Shown here in pieces: positions 46,102 through 61,377 of a stretch of DNA of 64,000 nucleotides (positions within the stretch are counted from its first letter, which is position 1; every line of letters begins with the position of its first letter). This stretch comes from Sabethes cyaneus (taxonomy: Eukaryota > Arthropoda > Insecta > Diptera > Culicidae). Both the position numbers and the translations under genes were made by a program. The stretch is taken from contig NC_071355.1 in NCBI RefSeq assembly GCF_943734655.1, forward strand, positions 55,204,949-55,268,948, written 5' to 3'. The notes under the pieces were generated by a model that saw only the letters and a list, made by a program, of their open reading frames with translations, made no database searches and was not told the DNA's origin.

Positions 46102-46425
46102 TCAGAATAATGGTTTAATAAGAGATCTCTCCCGCTGAGGTTCTAACCTACCGGGATTCGGCTCGTCCGGTTTACCGAGGAACGCTCCTAGCGCTAGGGG
46201 AAAGCTTGCAGCGAAATTGAACGAATAATTCAAAAGTTTATACAAATTATTTCCCTCGCACTCCGGACGGACGATGCCGGAGCGTTGAAATTGTTCCCGG
46301 TAGACCGGAATCTTGAAGCTGCAAGTTTCCCAAAGCCGGTTTGAATGTGGAGCGATTGGAGCAAGCAAGCGTACTGCCAGGGCATTGAAGGTGGGCAAAA
46401 CTTTTACTGTGCTTTCATTTTTCAA
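46102..46425 (-). other. Unrecognised 107-codon open frame, possible exon
   Basis: Minus-strand frame containing FKIPVYREQFQRSGIVRPEC and NYSFNFAASFPLALGAFLGK, with plausible codon use. A GTAGGT donor-like site lies inside the frame after ...DEPNPG (about 46155), and a strong GTGAGT donor lies further downstream on the same strand (about 45998). I do not recognise the protein. It might be an insect-specific exon or chance. Confidence 0.22.
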
Positions 46426-46997
46426 TCTTTTCTTCGTCTTATGTACTTTAGGTGCTGGAAATCGTCGCTGCTAAGTTGTTTTGTTCTATCCTGTCAGATT
46501 GAAGATTGTTTATGTTATTGGTGTTACACAAACTTGACGTTTTGTTTATTAACCACTATAATTTTCATACATGCATATAACTTTTTTCCGAAAAGTTACA
46601 GGTTGGCTCTTGAAATGCTCCACATCATCACCTGGATGTGTAAATATTTGAATAACATAACGGTGGATTGGATGGCTAACATGAGCATTTAATTTTGTCG
46701 GACGGAGAAACTTTTAAAGTAATGTTCGCAATGTATGTGGAACAATTTGTGATAGTGGTTAAAAAAATTTGAATCCATGTCTTTAAAAAGAATTGTCCAT
46801 TGTTTTTCAATAAAAAATAAACTACGTTTATCTTCTTCTTAAAGCTTGCTTCATTTAGAATTGGAACAAATCTTTGCTCATATTTTGGCGCTCTTGGTGG
46901 ACGGAAGTTCGTGGCACCCACGTGTCGGAAATTTTGTTAACTTCACCTATGTATTTTTGACATTCCGCAAAACGACTGTATTTTGTAAACAAACAAC

Positions 46998-48158
46998 ATG
47001 GAAGCCGAAAGAAGGGAAAAAATTGTGCACAGTTATTTGGAAAATCCATTGTGGTCTGCATCTAGACTAGCTAAACAGCTGAAATTGCCCAGAAATACCG
47101 AATGGCGCGTTTTCAAACGGTATAAGGAAACATTGACGACGATTCTGAAGCCTCAAGCTAATCATCGGAGTGGAACTGTCGACCGGAAACTGCGTGGTAA
47201 GGTTTTGAACACCATCTAGAGGAATCCCAATCTGTCGGGCCGTGATTTGGCCAGAAAATTCGGTGCTGCCCATAGTACCGTGAGTCTCCTTTCGACTCCA
47301 GGAAGGAATGAAGTCGTATCGAGGTAGCAAACAGCAAAACCGAACCATAAAACAGAATAATGTGGCCAAAATCCGTGCTCGAAAGCTATACGACCGGGTG
47401 CTAACCAAGTTCGACGGGTTTCTTCTGATGGACGATGAAACCTATGTCAAGGCTGACTTCGGGCAAATGCCAGGTGAAAAATTTTACTTGTCAACGGCTC
47501 GGGGGGATGTTCCAAGCAGATTTAAATTTGTTTTTGCTAACGAATTTGCACGAAAATTTATGATTCGGCAGGGCATTTGCAGCTGTGGCAGAAGAACGAA
47601 AGTTTTCGTTACAAATAAGACAATGACGTTGGAACTGTACGAAAAGGAGTGACTCCAAAAACGAATTTTGCCTTTCATTCGATCCCACCACCATCCCGTG
47701 GTGTTTTGGCCAGATTTGGCAAGCTGTTATTACAGCACAATCGTTCCAGAATGGTATGCATATGCAGAGAAAGGGGTCCAGTTTGTTCCGAAAGACCTTA
47801 TCCCACCCAATTACCCCCAGTTAAGCCCTATTGAGAAATACTGGGCAATCATGAAGAGGAGGCTCAAGGCAAAGGGAAAAGCTGTCAAAGATGAAGACCT
47901 GGTGGAATAACATAGCCAAAACGATAGACGAAGAAAGTGTGCGCCGCCTAATGAGCCATATTATAGGAAAAGTTTGAGAATTCTTTCGAAACCATTGCGA
48001 ATAATTTTATCCGTATTTTTTGTTAAAAGTATGTAAAAAGTAACTGTTTTTGTTCCAATATTGCTTTAATCCCATTCATAACTTGCACAGCTATTAACGT
48101 TCAAAATCTTTCATATTTTCGCGGCGATGGCATTTTTTGATTTTTTAGAATGACACCT
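46998..48158 (+). pseudogene. IS630-Tc1-mariner (ITm) transposase, degenerate
   Basis: From the ATG at 46998 the frame reads MEAERREKIVHSYLEN and a helix-turn-helix (ASRLAKQLKLPRNTEWRVFKR), then a TAG at 47217 inside GKVLNTI. GRDLARKFGAAHSTVS continues the second HTH. Catalytic motifs: first D in LLMDDETYVKAD (about 47425), second D in VVFWPDLASCYYS after a frameshift (about 47713), E in QLSPIEKYW (about 47833). There are 39 residues between the second D and the E, against 37 expected for the mosquito ITmD37E family. The right end AGAATGACACC runs to 48158 with TA at 48159-48160. A matching left end was not found. The element would act by cut-and-paste at TA sites but is inactive here. Confidence 0.85.
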
Positions 48159-48164
48159 TATCCT

Positions 48165-48198
48165 ATACCTTGCCGTAAGACGTAGTCCTACGTCAAAA
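48165..48198 (+). mobile_element. 3'-end fragment of the ACGTAGTCCTACGTC element
   Basis: GACGTAGTCCTACGTC at 48179-48194 followed by AAAA, as at the ends of the larger copies. Only the terminal motif is clear, lying 19 bp beyond the ITm element end. Confidence 0.5.
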
Positions 48199-48491
48199 GT
48201 CAGTTGCATTCTATAGGTTCTATTACTTTTTGGGGCATAACCTACACTAAATACTGAGATTTCTGCCCAATTAAAATTCATCACTATATTTTCACTTTTT
48301 CGCCGTTGATTTTTCTTTAATTTTTTTCGGCTGTTCCATTCATCACATCACTCGCGAAACTTAACTTGAAACACAGAAAACTTTATTTTACCACCCGAAC
48401 AGTTTTCTGGTAAGATATTATAATGGTTTTGCCGAAACTGTTCATTTGATATGAAAAACTTTACTTCGATTGCAATTCCGAATCCGCGACC

Positions 48492-49319
48492 ATGGTTGTT
48501 GATACGTTAAGCCCTGTATAGAGTTCCGAGCGAAGTGAAAATCCCATACAAAACGTTCAACTTTTTCACTAGCGCAAAAACTGCATTTCGCTTCACTCGG
48601 AACTGTAAACAAACGTGATCCACCGAAATTAAAGATTGTGGATGACATCTTTTTCACTTGGGTACTTTTCTTTCGCGAGCGTCTACGTTCGTGAACAAAG
48701 CTGCAGCTAGCGAAAACTTGACGTTTCAAGCCAATGAGTGTGTACAGGTGTGGAAAAGGGAAATATTTATTAATATTGGCAAAAAAAACTTCATGACTCC
48801 AAAAACATACCGCAACGAGCAATGTGGATTTTTTGTAGAATTAGACATCACGCCAAACCGTTATTACTGATTTTTAGGTTTTAAAAACGTATTGATAATG
48901 TTTTGCGCTACACTTAATTACTGCAGCACCAGTGCCCCACTTGTAAATACCGCATTGGCTTTAAATTTGTTTTCACTTCGCTCGAACTGTAAACCCTTCA
49001 ATTCACTTCGCATGAACTGTAAACCGAAAGCTCACGAAATTATGAAGAGATACACAGTCTTTATTTTCCGTGAGCGAAAAGACACGCTTTTTCACTTGCT
49101 TCGATTTTCACTTCGCTTGGAACTGTATACTATGCTTTACCAAGGAAACGGGAGTGATGCCATATTTACGTTGAGCGTGAAATTGGCCAATAATTTTCAC
49201 TATTATATATATATATATATATATATTATTGGCCAATTGGAAAATTATTGGCCAATTTCACGCTCAACGTAAATATGGCATCACTCCCGTTTCCTTGGTA
49301 ACGTATCAACAACCACCAT
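48492..49319. mobile_element. Foldback element with GGTTGTTGATACGTTA ends
   Basis: The left end ATGGTTGTTGATACGTTA (48492) is inverted at the right end (TAACGTATCAACAACC, to about 49315). Subterminal parts also pair (GTATAGAGTTCCGAGCGAAG against TTCGCTTGGAACTGTATAC). A motif close to TTCACTTCGCTCGGAACTGT occurs at about 48590, 48975, 49003 and 49112, plus one inverted at 48520. Open frames inside are not recognisable. Confidence 0.75.
49140..49298. mobile_element. TA-flanked perfect palindromic MITE (159 bp)
   Basis: Two perfect 58-bp arms starting CCAAGGAAACGGGAGTGATG around a (TA)n-rich centre. TA at 49138-49139 and 49299-49300. The undisturbed inverted end of the host foldback (GGGCTTAACGTATC on the minus strand, near 48508) is the empty-site counterpart. 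Confidence 0.9.
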
Positions 49320-49559
49320 ATATATATATATATATACACCAGCTGACCCGATAAACTTCGTATTGCCTCAAATTAACCTCGGATGATTTTTGTCACAATC
49401 TCGAGTTTTGCAAGCCCCCCAGTGGGCGGCGCTTCCGACGGCGGGTCATCGGCAACACTCGCGACCGTCTCGTCCTGAATGATCTAGTGTTACTATAGAT
49501 AGTTTTTGTGGTCTTGTATTGACTAATGTTTTATGGAAGAGTCTCGAATTTCTCGAGTT

Positions 49560-51840
49560 CGATTAGTTTTTGAGTTTCGCAAAAATTTCTGTTTTATTTG
49601 TATGAGAGTCCATATCCCCCTACCACAGGGGTGAGAGGTCTCTAACTATCGTAAAATAAATTCAAGACTCCAAAATCTCCCATATGCCAAATTTGGTTCC
49701 ATTTGCTTGATTAGTTCTCAAGTTATAAGGAAATTTGAATTTCATTTGTATGGGAGCTCCCCTCTTAAAAGGGGAAGGGGTTGTAATTCACCATAGAAAA
49801 AATTTCTGCCATAAAACTCCCACATGCCAAATTTGGTTCCATTTGATTGATTAGTTCTCGAGATAAGAGGAAATTTGCATTTCATTTGTATGGAAGCCCA
49901 CCCTCTTAAAGGGGAGATGGGCCATAACTCGCTTTCTAAAGAAGAGAGGGGTCTCAATTCACCATAGAAAAAAATCTTGCGTCCAAAACCACTTACATGT
50001 CAAGTTTGGTTCCATTTGCTTGATTAGTTCTCGAGTTATGAGGAAATTTGTTTTTCATTTGTGTAGGAGCACCCCCCTCTTAAAGTGGGGAAATCCATAG
50101 AAAATATACCATAGAAAATATTCTTGCCTACAAAAACACCCACATGATAAATTTGGTTCCATTTGCTTGATTAGTTCTAGAGTTATGAGGAATGAGGTTG
50201 TGAAGTTATGAGGTGTAGAAGCACCCCCTCTTAAAGTTGGGAGGGGTCCTAATTCACCATAGAAAATGTTTTTGCCTCCAAAAACACCCACGTGCCAAAT
50301 TTGGTTCCATTTGTTTGATTAGTTCTCGAGTTATGAGGAAATTTGTATTTCGTTTGTATTGGAGCCCCCCCTTTTAAAGTTGGGAGGGGTCCTAATTCAC
50401 CATAGAAAATATTCTTGCCCTCGAAAACTTTCACATGCCAAATTTGGTTTCATTTGCTTGATTAATTCTCGAGTTATGAGGAAATTTGCATTTCATTTGT
50501 ATAGGAGCCCCCCCTCCTAAAGTGAGGAGGGGTCCCAGTTCATCATAGAAAAAATTTTTGTCTCCAAAAACACCCACGTGCCAAATTTGGTTCCATTTGC
50601 TTGATTAGTTCTCGAGTTATGAGGAAATTTGTATTTCGTTTGTATAGGAGCCCCCCCTCTTAAAGTTGGGAGGGGTCCTAATTCACCATAGAAAATATTC
50701 TTGCCCTCGAAAACTTTCACATGCCAAATTTGGTTTCATTTGCTTGATTAGCTCTCGAGTTATGAGGAAATTTGTATTTCATTTATATAGGAGCCCCCCT
50801 CCTAAAGTGAGGAGGGGTCCCAGTTCATCATAGAAAAAAATTTTGTCTCCAAAAACACCCACGTGTCAAATTTGGTTCCATTTGCTTGATTAGGTCTCGA
50901 GTGATGAGGAAATTTGTATTTCGTTTGTATAGGAGCCCCCCCTCTTAAAGTGGGGAGGGGTTCTAATTCATCATAGAAAATATTCATGCCCTAGAAAACT
51001 TTCACATGCCAAATTTGGTTCCATTTGATTGATTAGTAATCGAGTTATGAGGAAATTTGCATTTCATTTGTATAGGAGCCCCCCTTCCTAAAGTGGAGAG
51101 GGGTCCCAATTCATCATAGAAAAAAATTTTGTCTCCAAAAATACCCACGTGCCAAATTTGGTTCCATTTGCTTGATTAGTTCTCGAGTTATGAGGAAATT
51201 TGTATTTCGTTTGTATAGGAGCCCCCCCTCTTAAAGCGGGGAGGGATCTTTATTCACCATAGAAAATATTCTTGCCCTCGAAAACTTTCACATGTCAAAT
51301 TTTGTTCCATTTGCTTGATTAGTTCTTAAGTTATGAGGAAATTTTAATTTCATTTGTATAAGATCCCCCCCTCCTAGAACGGGGAGGGGTTCCACTTCAT
51401 CATAGAAAAATATTTTGTCTCCAAAAACACCCACATGCCAAATTTGGTTCCATTTGCTTAATTACTTCTCGAGTTATGAGGAAAATTGTGTTTCTTTGGT
51501 ATAGGAGCCCCCCCTCTTAAAGTGGGGAGGGGTCCTAATTTACTATAGAAAATATTCTTGCCCTCGAAAACCTTCACATGCCAAATTTGGTTCCATTTGC
51601 TTGATTAGTTCTCGAGTTATAAGGAAATTTGTATGGAAGCCCCCCTTTTAAAGAGGAGAAGAGTTATAATTCCCCTTATAAAGAGGGGAGGGGTTTCAAT
51701 TTACCATAGAATGAATTCTAGTCACCGAAAACACCCACATGCCAAATTTTGTTCTATTTGCTTGATTAGTTGTCGAGTTATGCAGAAATTTGTGTTTCAT
51801 TTGTATGGGAGCCCTCCCTCTTAGTGAAGGGAGGGGTTTC
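49560..51840 (+). repeat. Satellite array, ~143-bp monomers with dimeric higher-order structure
   Basis: About 15 monomers sharing CCAAATTTGGTTCCATTTG, CTTGATTAGTTCTCGAG, TTATGAGGAAATTTG, CATTTGTATAGGAGC and C/G-runs, then CACCATAGAAAA. From about 50270 two monomer types alternate: one with CTCCAAAAACACCCAC and one with CCTCGAAAACTTTCACATG. The GTCTCC of the first type recurs at 50560, 50845, 51131 and 51417, i.e. every 285-286 bp. The minus-strand frames reading GKNIFYGELGPLPTLRGG are repeat artefacts. Confidence 0.92.
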
Positions 51841-51876
51841 TAACCATCACTAAAACCTTTCCTGGTTTTCGATTCT

Positions 51877-55464
<3,588 letters not shown>

Positions 55465-55489
55465 AAATCCTTCCTTATAGGTATAGATT

Positions 55490-55835
55490 CGTGCCATTGC
55501 CGTGTTCGAGCTCGAGAAACAGTCCAATAAAGTGCCGCAGACGATATTTGGAGAAGTTCAAACTGAAAGCGGAGATTAGTGGAGGCGTATGAAACAAGAG
55601 CTACAAGAGCGATGAAATAGTTCTCTTGAACAACCCTACGGATACCCGGAACAAGGGGGCTCCACGTGCAGGATGGGTCGATCAAGTCGAAAGTGATTTG
55701 CAACTTCTGAGATGACTGGCGACGAGGGGCCCAAGATCGAGTTGGATGGAGACGACTGCTTGAAACAGCACGAGCCACTACGGCTCTATGCTCATGACGA
55801 CAACGACGACGACGACGGAGCTTATATAAGATTTT
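55490..55835 (+). pseudogene. RTE-clade LINE 3' end
   Basis: Starts in the ...AVFEL/ERNS..KVPQTIFGEVQTESGD block with frameshifts, then NNPTDTRNKGAPRAGWVDQVESDLQLLR*LATRGPRSSWMETTA and the 3' untranslated phrase CACGAGCCACTACGGCTCTATG. It ends in a GAC trinucleotide tail at about 55797-55817. Confidence 0.8.
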
Positions 55836-55904
55836 ATACAAAGTGAAAGTTTTTTTGGAAGGCACCCCCTAGGCCCCTCGCAAGGAAATTTCCTAGCTAC
55901 GCCA

Positions 55905-56265
55905 ATGTTCACGTAGGGCACACGCGTCCTTGCCGTATTCGAGTGGAAGGTACTGCCGACGAAATTTGGCGGAGTACAAACTGGAAGTGGAGAGTGACGG
56001 AGGCGTGTGAATCACGAGATACAGAACTGCTTGGAGAGATTCCTACCGTACATCCGGCGAAAGTCAGCAGAAAATGGTGAGTTGAATACGTCGTAAGTAT
56101 GCCGGACAACAGTGCAACGAATCGGACGAAAGTGATTAGTGACTATTGAGACGAGATTTAGCGACGAGTAGTCCAAAATCGAGAATGCTACTTGAAATCG
56201 CACGAGCCACCCCGCTTCTATGCTGACGGTGGCGACTATCACGATGATGTGTGTGATAATACCAC
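55905..56265 (+). pseudogene. RTE-clade LINE 3' end, second copy
   Basis: Reads TRVLAVFEWKVLPTKFGGVQTGSGE, then degenerate HEIQNCLERFLPYIRRKSAEN and the same CACGAGCCACCCCGCTTCTATG 3' phrase with a short GACGGTGGC/ATGATG tail. It begins about 70 bp after the previous copy ends, so two 5'-truncated insertions lie head to tail. Confidence 0.78.
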
Positions 56266-56463
56266 TTCTTTGCACACCCACCCTGCATATTGTACCTCCC
56301 ATTGTGACATTGAACATTAAGTTTGACAACCTATCACTTTGCTTCAAATGTCACAAGCGAGTAAATTATCTCATTAGTTTTATTGGGAAACCATGTCCAA
56401 GCATAATAACTCAATTCGTTTGATTGAATCATACGCTGCCCTCAAGTGTATAAAGTGATGGTA

Positions 56464-57429
56464 GGGTACGGGTGGGTATTTCCAGCCCATTAAGCGGGAG
56501 CCTGAACAATATTCAGGAACTACGTTGAAACTATATTTATTCGAGACAAGATTTTTATACCAGTTTATAGAATAATATTTACTGAATATCGGCGTGTATT
56601 TTGATCTTAATAAAACGCTACTGAATTTGAGTTATAGTCGCGAGAAATGATGAAGTCGCTGCGGCTAAATTGAGCCCATTTTCTATAGTGGTGTCTGTGT
56701 TTTTTAAATCCGACAGGCCGAATTAGCTTGCACAGCGATTAAATGCTTTTCAAAAACAGATCGAAAGAGACAAGAAAAGAGAGACCGATTGATAACTTCT
56801 CGCTATTGTCTACATTCCGGACTCATTGAAGATAATCAGTTTTGCAGTAACAACAGCTTGCTGCTGGCGCTAGTGTATCATTGAATCGTGCATATACAGT
56901 AGCGCCAGTTGACTCAAATACCAGATATGTCAGCACATATATTGGTAGTAGTGTAAATAACGCACCATAAGCTGGAATTAAAAACAAAATGCTGCTAACG
57001 GCTAGTGAAAGAAAATTGATTTATATTTTCATATCAGAGGGGAATTTTTGTATTCTTCCGTGATAAAAAGAAGTAGAATTGTTCTGTGATAGCATATTCA
57101 CAGCTGTTTAGTTTCTAGAATAAGTAAACGTGATCATAATTGTATGTTTTCCAAACCATCATCAAGAGCGGATACGCGTAAGCGATTGCTGCTAGTTTTT
57201 TCAGCCTGGTTACGTGCTAGTGGAAAACAGTGGTTTTGATGTTTATTGAATAAAATTAAGCAAATTACTTACATTTTTATGAAAATAGTTATAACACATT
57301 AAAGCCTATGAGTGCTACATTCGATTCAGTATTGTTATATAGCGGTAAAGTTATTATTTGGGAAAGTGCAGCCAAAAAAGGTAATGTATGCCGAAATTAG
57401 TAGCGTGATGGGAATACCCTCCCGTACCC
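56464..57429. mobile_element. TA-flanked non-autonomous element (966 bp)
   Basis: TA at 56462-56463 and 57430-57431. Left end GGGTACGGGTGGGTATTTCC; inverted right end GGGTACGGGAGGGTATTCCC. The interior is AT-rich and non-coding. Target and ends suggest Tc1/mariner-type mobilisation. Confidence 0.8.
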
Positions 57430-57431
57430 TA

Positions 57432-60010
57432 CTTCTGTTAATTAAATTCTTGAACTTTTGTCCATTGTGGAGCTAGTTCGAGTCGAGTCTTCTAATAATG
57501 GTTATCCTCTTTCGTTCTTCTAGGCCTGTACCAATTGTTGCTTTCCGTACTATTCGCTGGATTGTACGTAGTACATTATTTACAGTATACTGGTCTACTA
57601 GACCAGTATGTGAAACGTTCGTTCCGAAGCTCTAAAATGAGTGTTAATTTATTTTGGTCAAATTATCTTATGTCATGTTAATTTCTTGACTTATACCAAA
57701 GTATCTGTATGTACAATAAGAAGAATCGCCAAAAATATACACGTGAGTGTTTCCATGCAATCACAAAATTCGTACCCTAGTACCCTTGCAAAACTGCATT
57801 ACGTTGCGTCAGCATGTAAATGATTCTAGCTGAGAACAGGAACAAATCTTACAAGAAAAGTGTTTTACGTAAAAAATTACCTACCGTTGATCTGTAGGTC
57901 AAATAAAATTCTTCAACCAGATGTGTCCTAAAAAGTAATTTTTCGATCTCCGATCGAACGATTTCGTGTGACACGTCTGGTTGTGTACACACACCGTTAT
58001 TTACACTTTCGTAACCTTCGCCCGCTAATCACTCTTTTCATCGCTGTACAACTTGAGTTGAAACGAAGAAAACTTTCCGCAATCGGTTGGACATTTCATT
58101 TCCCACCGTAGCGTAACTGCTATCGCCTTGTCCCATTTAGCCGCTCACGGCGATAACGGTGACACTTCGCTTATTGAACACTATTTTCTGCAATTTAATT
58201 TTGAAACTTTATTTTCGCCAGGAAGCGGAAGTTTTCCTTCCCAGTTTGTCACTCACTATCGAACTGATTCAGTTTACACACGTCAGTAGCGAACCGGGCA
58301 AAAGTTTGTTTGCCCGATACGGACAGATAGCCGGTTCCGAGCTGTACTTGCTGATCACCGATACGTACGTAAGCAGCTTAATCGAATGACGCAAAAATAA
58401 ACTTTCGTATTATCGCCCCCGGTGGAAGTTTTCACGAGGAAAAAAAAACTTCACGTCAGCCGTGAAAACTCGGAAAGTTGTCAACGTTAGCTAAGGAGCA
58501 AAGGATGGACAGTTGGAAAGTAGATAACGTTTGCTAAAGTCGATGTGAACGTTGAATGGGCTTGCTTCGAAAGTAGCACTTTTGATCTGTGTACACTCCA
58601 AATGCAAAATGATAGCTTCGCAAATTGATATTGTTCCTTATTTGCTTCTCATGCTGGAAATCCTTGCCATGCAATCGAGAAGAAGTACCCCGGGTAAAAC
58701 GATGCCGTCGAAGGATTTGCTTACGTTCAAAACGATAGCGTTGCGAAACCGCGAGCAGCAAAAGGATTTGGAAATAAGTTGGTAAGTTTTCTCGTTTAGA
58801 GTTCTTCGAACACGGTATTGTTGCCGTGTAGTTTAGAGCAAACGTAAATATCAATGTTCATTGGGATCAACTGAGAGAAAAGTTCCTGAACGTTGGTTGG
58901 TCGCTCCACCACGAGCAAAAGTACCTGCCTCCGATTGACTTTAACTGATACGCGCGCATTGCAATATTCAATCCAACCGAATGAGATTTGCGATGAACAG
59001 TCACCGACCGACCGAACCCGGCAGGCACATTGGCTGGGCTTTCAGCAAGTGGAATGTGCAATCCAACAGTGCCGGTGCAGATAAAGCATGCACGAAATCA
59101 ATTCCGCTAGGTTGGCACCATTTATTACAAAATATCAGCGAATATTTACCATTGTCGATTGTTTACCGCCAGGGGAGCGACTACGAATCCGAATGCGGCA
59201 CTCGTAAACAGGAAATTCATTCTAATGAGCCTGTATATACAAACGTCTCTAGTGGATAGTGAGCTTCCCCTGGAATAGCGTAGTTTGAAAAGCACTCTGT
59301 TTTGTCCTTTTTGTGGGCTTTTCGATTATTTTTGTGTTTATGTAGGGTAAACATAAATTTTTATTTTTCATCCTGTAATAGGATGCACAGTCACAATTTA
59401 TTTGACAACTTTTTTTTGTGATATTCAACGCACTGGAGTCTAATAATCGGATTTATAAGTTTTCGAGCAAACCGAACTTAGCACTTGAACTGAATAAAGG
59501 TAACAGTGCTGATGCGATTTACACTATCGGCGCCAATGGCAGTGCAATAATAATGGTGCGATAAATTAGGTATGCTTTATGAACTGCTGTAATGCCAGAA
59601 TGCATTATCGGAAACTATTCAGCCAGGTGATAATTTATGTTCACGAGATGAATGAACGAAACTACAGCGTGGAAATAATATGCTCAGTGGAATATATGTC
59701 TGGCCAATATTCGGGAGGTAAAGTTAATGCGTTTGCTTGAGCAATTTTTTTGCCTGTTTTTTTGCTGTGCAGTGTTAAGACCAGTAGGTAGACGACAAAA
59801 GGCGATAATCATTTTTAAAAGCTACTGAAGAACTGATGTTAACGTTCATAGTAAATTGGCTTTCTTCTTTTCACTCTTTGAATATAATGAATATGTGAAT
59901 ATTCAACTTCTTGTTTCTTTATTTACTTAATTTATCTTTAGATTAGTACTGTACAGACTCAAATCAATATTGATTGTTTCTATTATTCTCTGTCTCCAGC
60001 CTAGTGCTAA
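57432..60010. other. Unassigned DNA
   Basis: No gene recognised. A perfect 23-bp palindrome (ATACTGGTCTA, C, TAGACCAGTAT) is at 57591-57613. Short frames at 58159-58389 and 58534-58854 have no known motifs. Confidence 0.4.
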
Positions 60011-60014
60011 TTAT

Positions 60015-60830
60015 ACCGTGAACGTACCATATTCTGCGCAGTTAAGACAATTGTATGATTCTTCCGCTATTTTAAGTATTCTACATTTAAATTAACAACG
60101 TGGATAGCCTCAACGTGTAGTGCTACTGTCTATAATACCTGGTGAAAAATATGGGAATTATAAGTCGACCAACAATTGAGTATAGTTTTCGTTTTATAAA
60201 CTTATTCGCGGTGCCTAATTCTGCGCACTTTCTTGCCCATGTTCCTAATTCTGCGCATGTTCGCTCTTAATTCTGCGCACCCAAAAAGTGAAAATAAATA
60301 CTCCTGCCATGCTTTTTATGTCTTTATACGATGAAAGCACACCAAAAAATCCGACATTAGCCATTACCATAATTAAATCCATGATCCGGCATTCTTGTGC
60401 TGTCCGGGTGGCAAAGGAATATTGTTATCATTTTGATTGCCTCATTTTAAATATTTTATTCTCGATAACGTGAAGGGCGAATTGATTCGGGTTTTCTGCA
60501 TACTGAACATTACACTGTAAACTAATACTAAAAATTGTGTTTTCATGTAGAAACCACTTCCCCACTCTCTGACAGCCCCATGAGGTTGGACATTAAAAAA
60601 AATAGAAGTTTCATGAATTGACGCTCGTAGGTTCGGACCCCGAGACACAGCACAGGATGCCAATCAATGCAAGTTAAAGATTCTAGTTGAATTTTCATGC
60701 CTCTATACCTCAGCAATTTGGGTGAGGTTGCGTATTCTTTCGCGATTTCTTCATAGGATACATTACTGCGCAGAATTTGGAACATGAATAAAAAATCTGC
60801 GCCTAAATCTGCGCATTATTGCATCGCATT
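60015..60830. repeat. TTCTGCGCA-motif repeat element
   Basis: AATTCTGCGCA or a close variant occurs at about 60030, 60217, 60247 and 60269 on the plus strand and inverted at about 60767, with two further TCTGCGC phrases at 60796 and 60808. The phrase CATGTTCCTAATTCTGCGCA (60238) pairs with TGCGCAGAATTTGGAACATG (60767) at 19 of 20 positions. An 80-codon minus-strand frame inside (60785 to 60543; contains VSYEEIAKEYATSPKLLRYR) may be a decayed helix-turn-helix protein, unconfirmed. Confidence 0.55.
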
Positions 60831-61275
60831 TTTCTAAGGAAAGCAATGCATGCAATCACTCTTTTTGTCTAAAACATGACTAAAACTAATTGTTCTTTCT
60901 AATTATGCTGGGTAATTTGATCATTGCAAAGAATTTAGATCATAAATTTGTTAATTTTCTAGAAGAACAATCTTAGCGTGGTGCTAACGACGATGTTTTC
61001 TGTCATATAAAATACTTTCTGCTTAATTGTTCATAGTGGTGGTTTTTACTATCGATGGAGGGGACGATAGAATAGAGTAATGAAACAAAGGTGTTTATAG
61101 TATCCAAACAGAGTGTGACAAGAGGTGAAGGGGACAGAGCGGAAATTTAGGTAAGGGAGAGTCATTGAAGCAAAGCTTGTTAGGTATGTGTACCTACCGT
61201 TCTTTATCCAATCAGGAGGAACAGTTGATCAAACCAAGCTATAATGGGAGTCAATTTAAATTGGATTCGAACTCA
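60831..61275. other. Unassigned DNA
   Basis: Nothing recognised before the RTE fragment that starts near 61276. Confidence 0.4.
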
Positions 61276-61377
61276 ACTTCTCCTCCCAGGTCAACATAAC
61301 AGCTGGTTTGAGGCCGAATGCCAGAGGATGACAGATGAGAAGAACCATGCCTGGATTCGGGTGCTACATGCGGCTAC
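61276..61377 (+). pseudogene. RTE-clade LINE (second lineage), part before insertion
   Basis: Reads NSWFEAECQRMTDEKN and RVLHAAT, the RTE linker between endonuclease and RT. It breaks at CATGCGGCTAC, and the same 11 bases resume the frame at 62998, so the intervening 1.6 kb is an insertion. Confidence 0.78.

Noticed and set aside
49742..50987. Recurrent minus-strand frames with GKNIFYGELGPLPTLRGG
   Set aside because: They recur only because the satellite monomer recurs; no start context, no known domain, and stops separate each unit.
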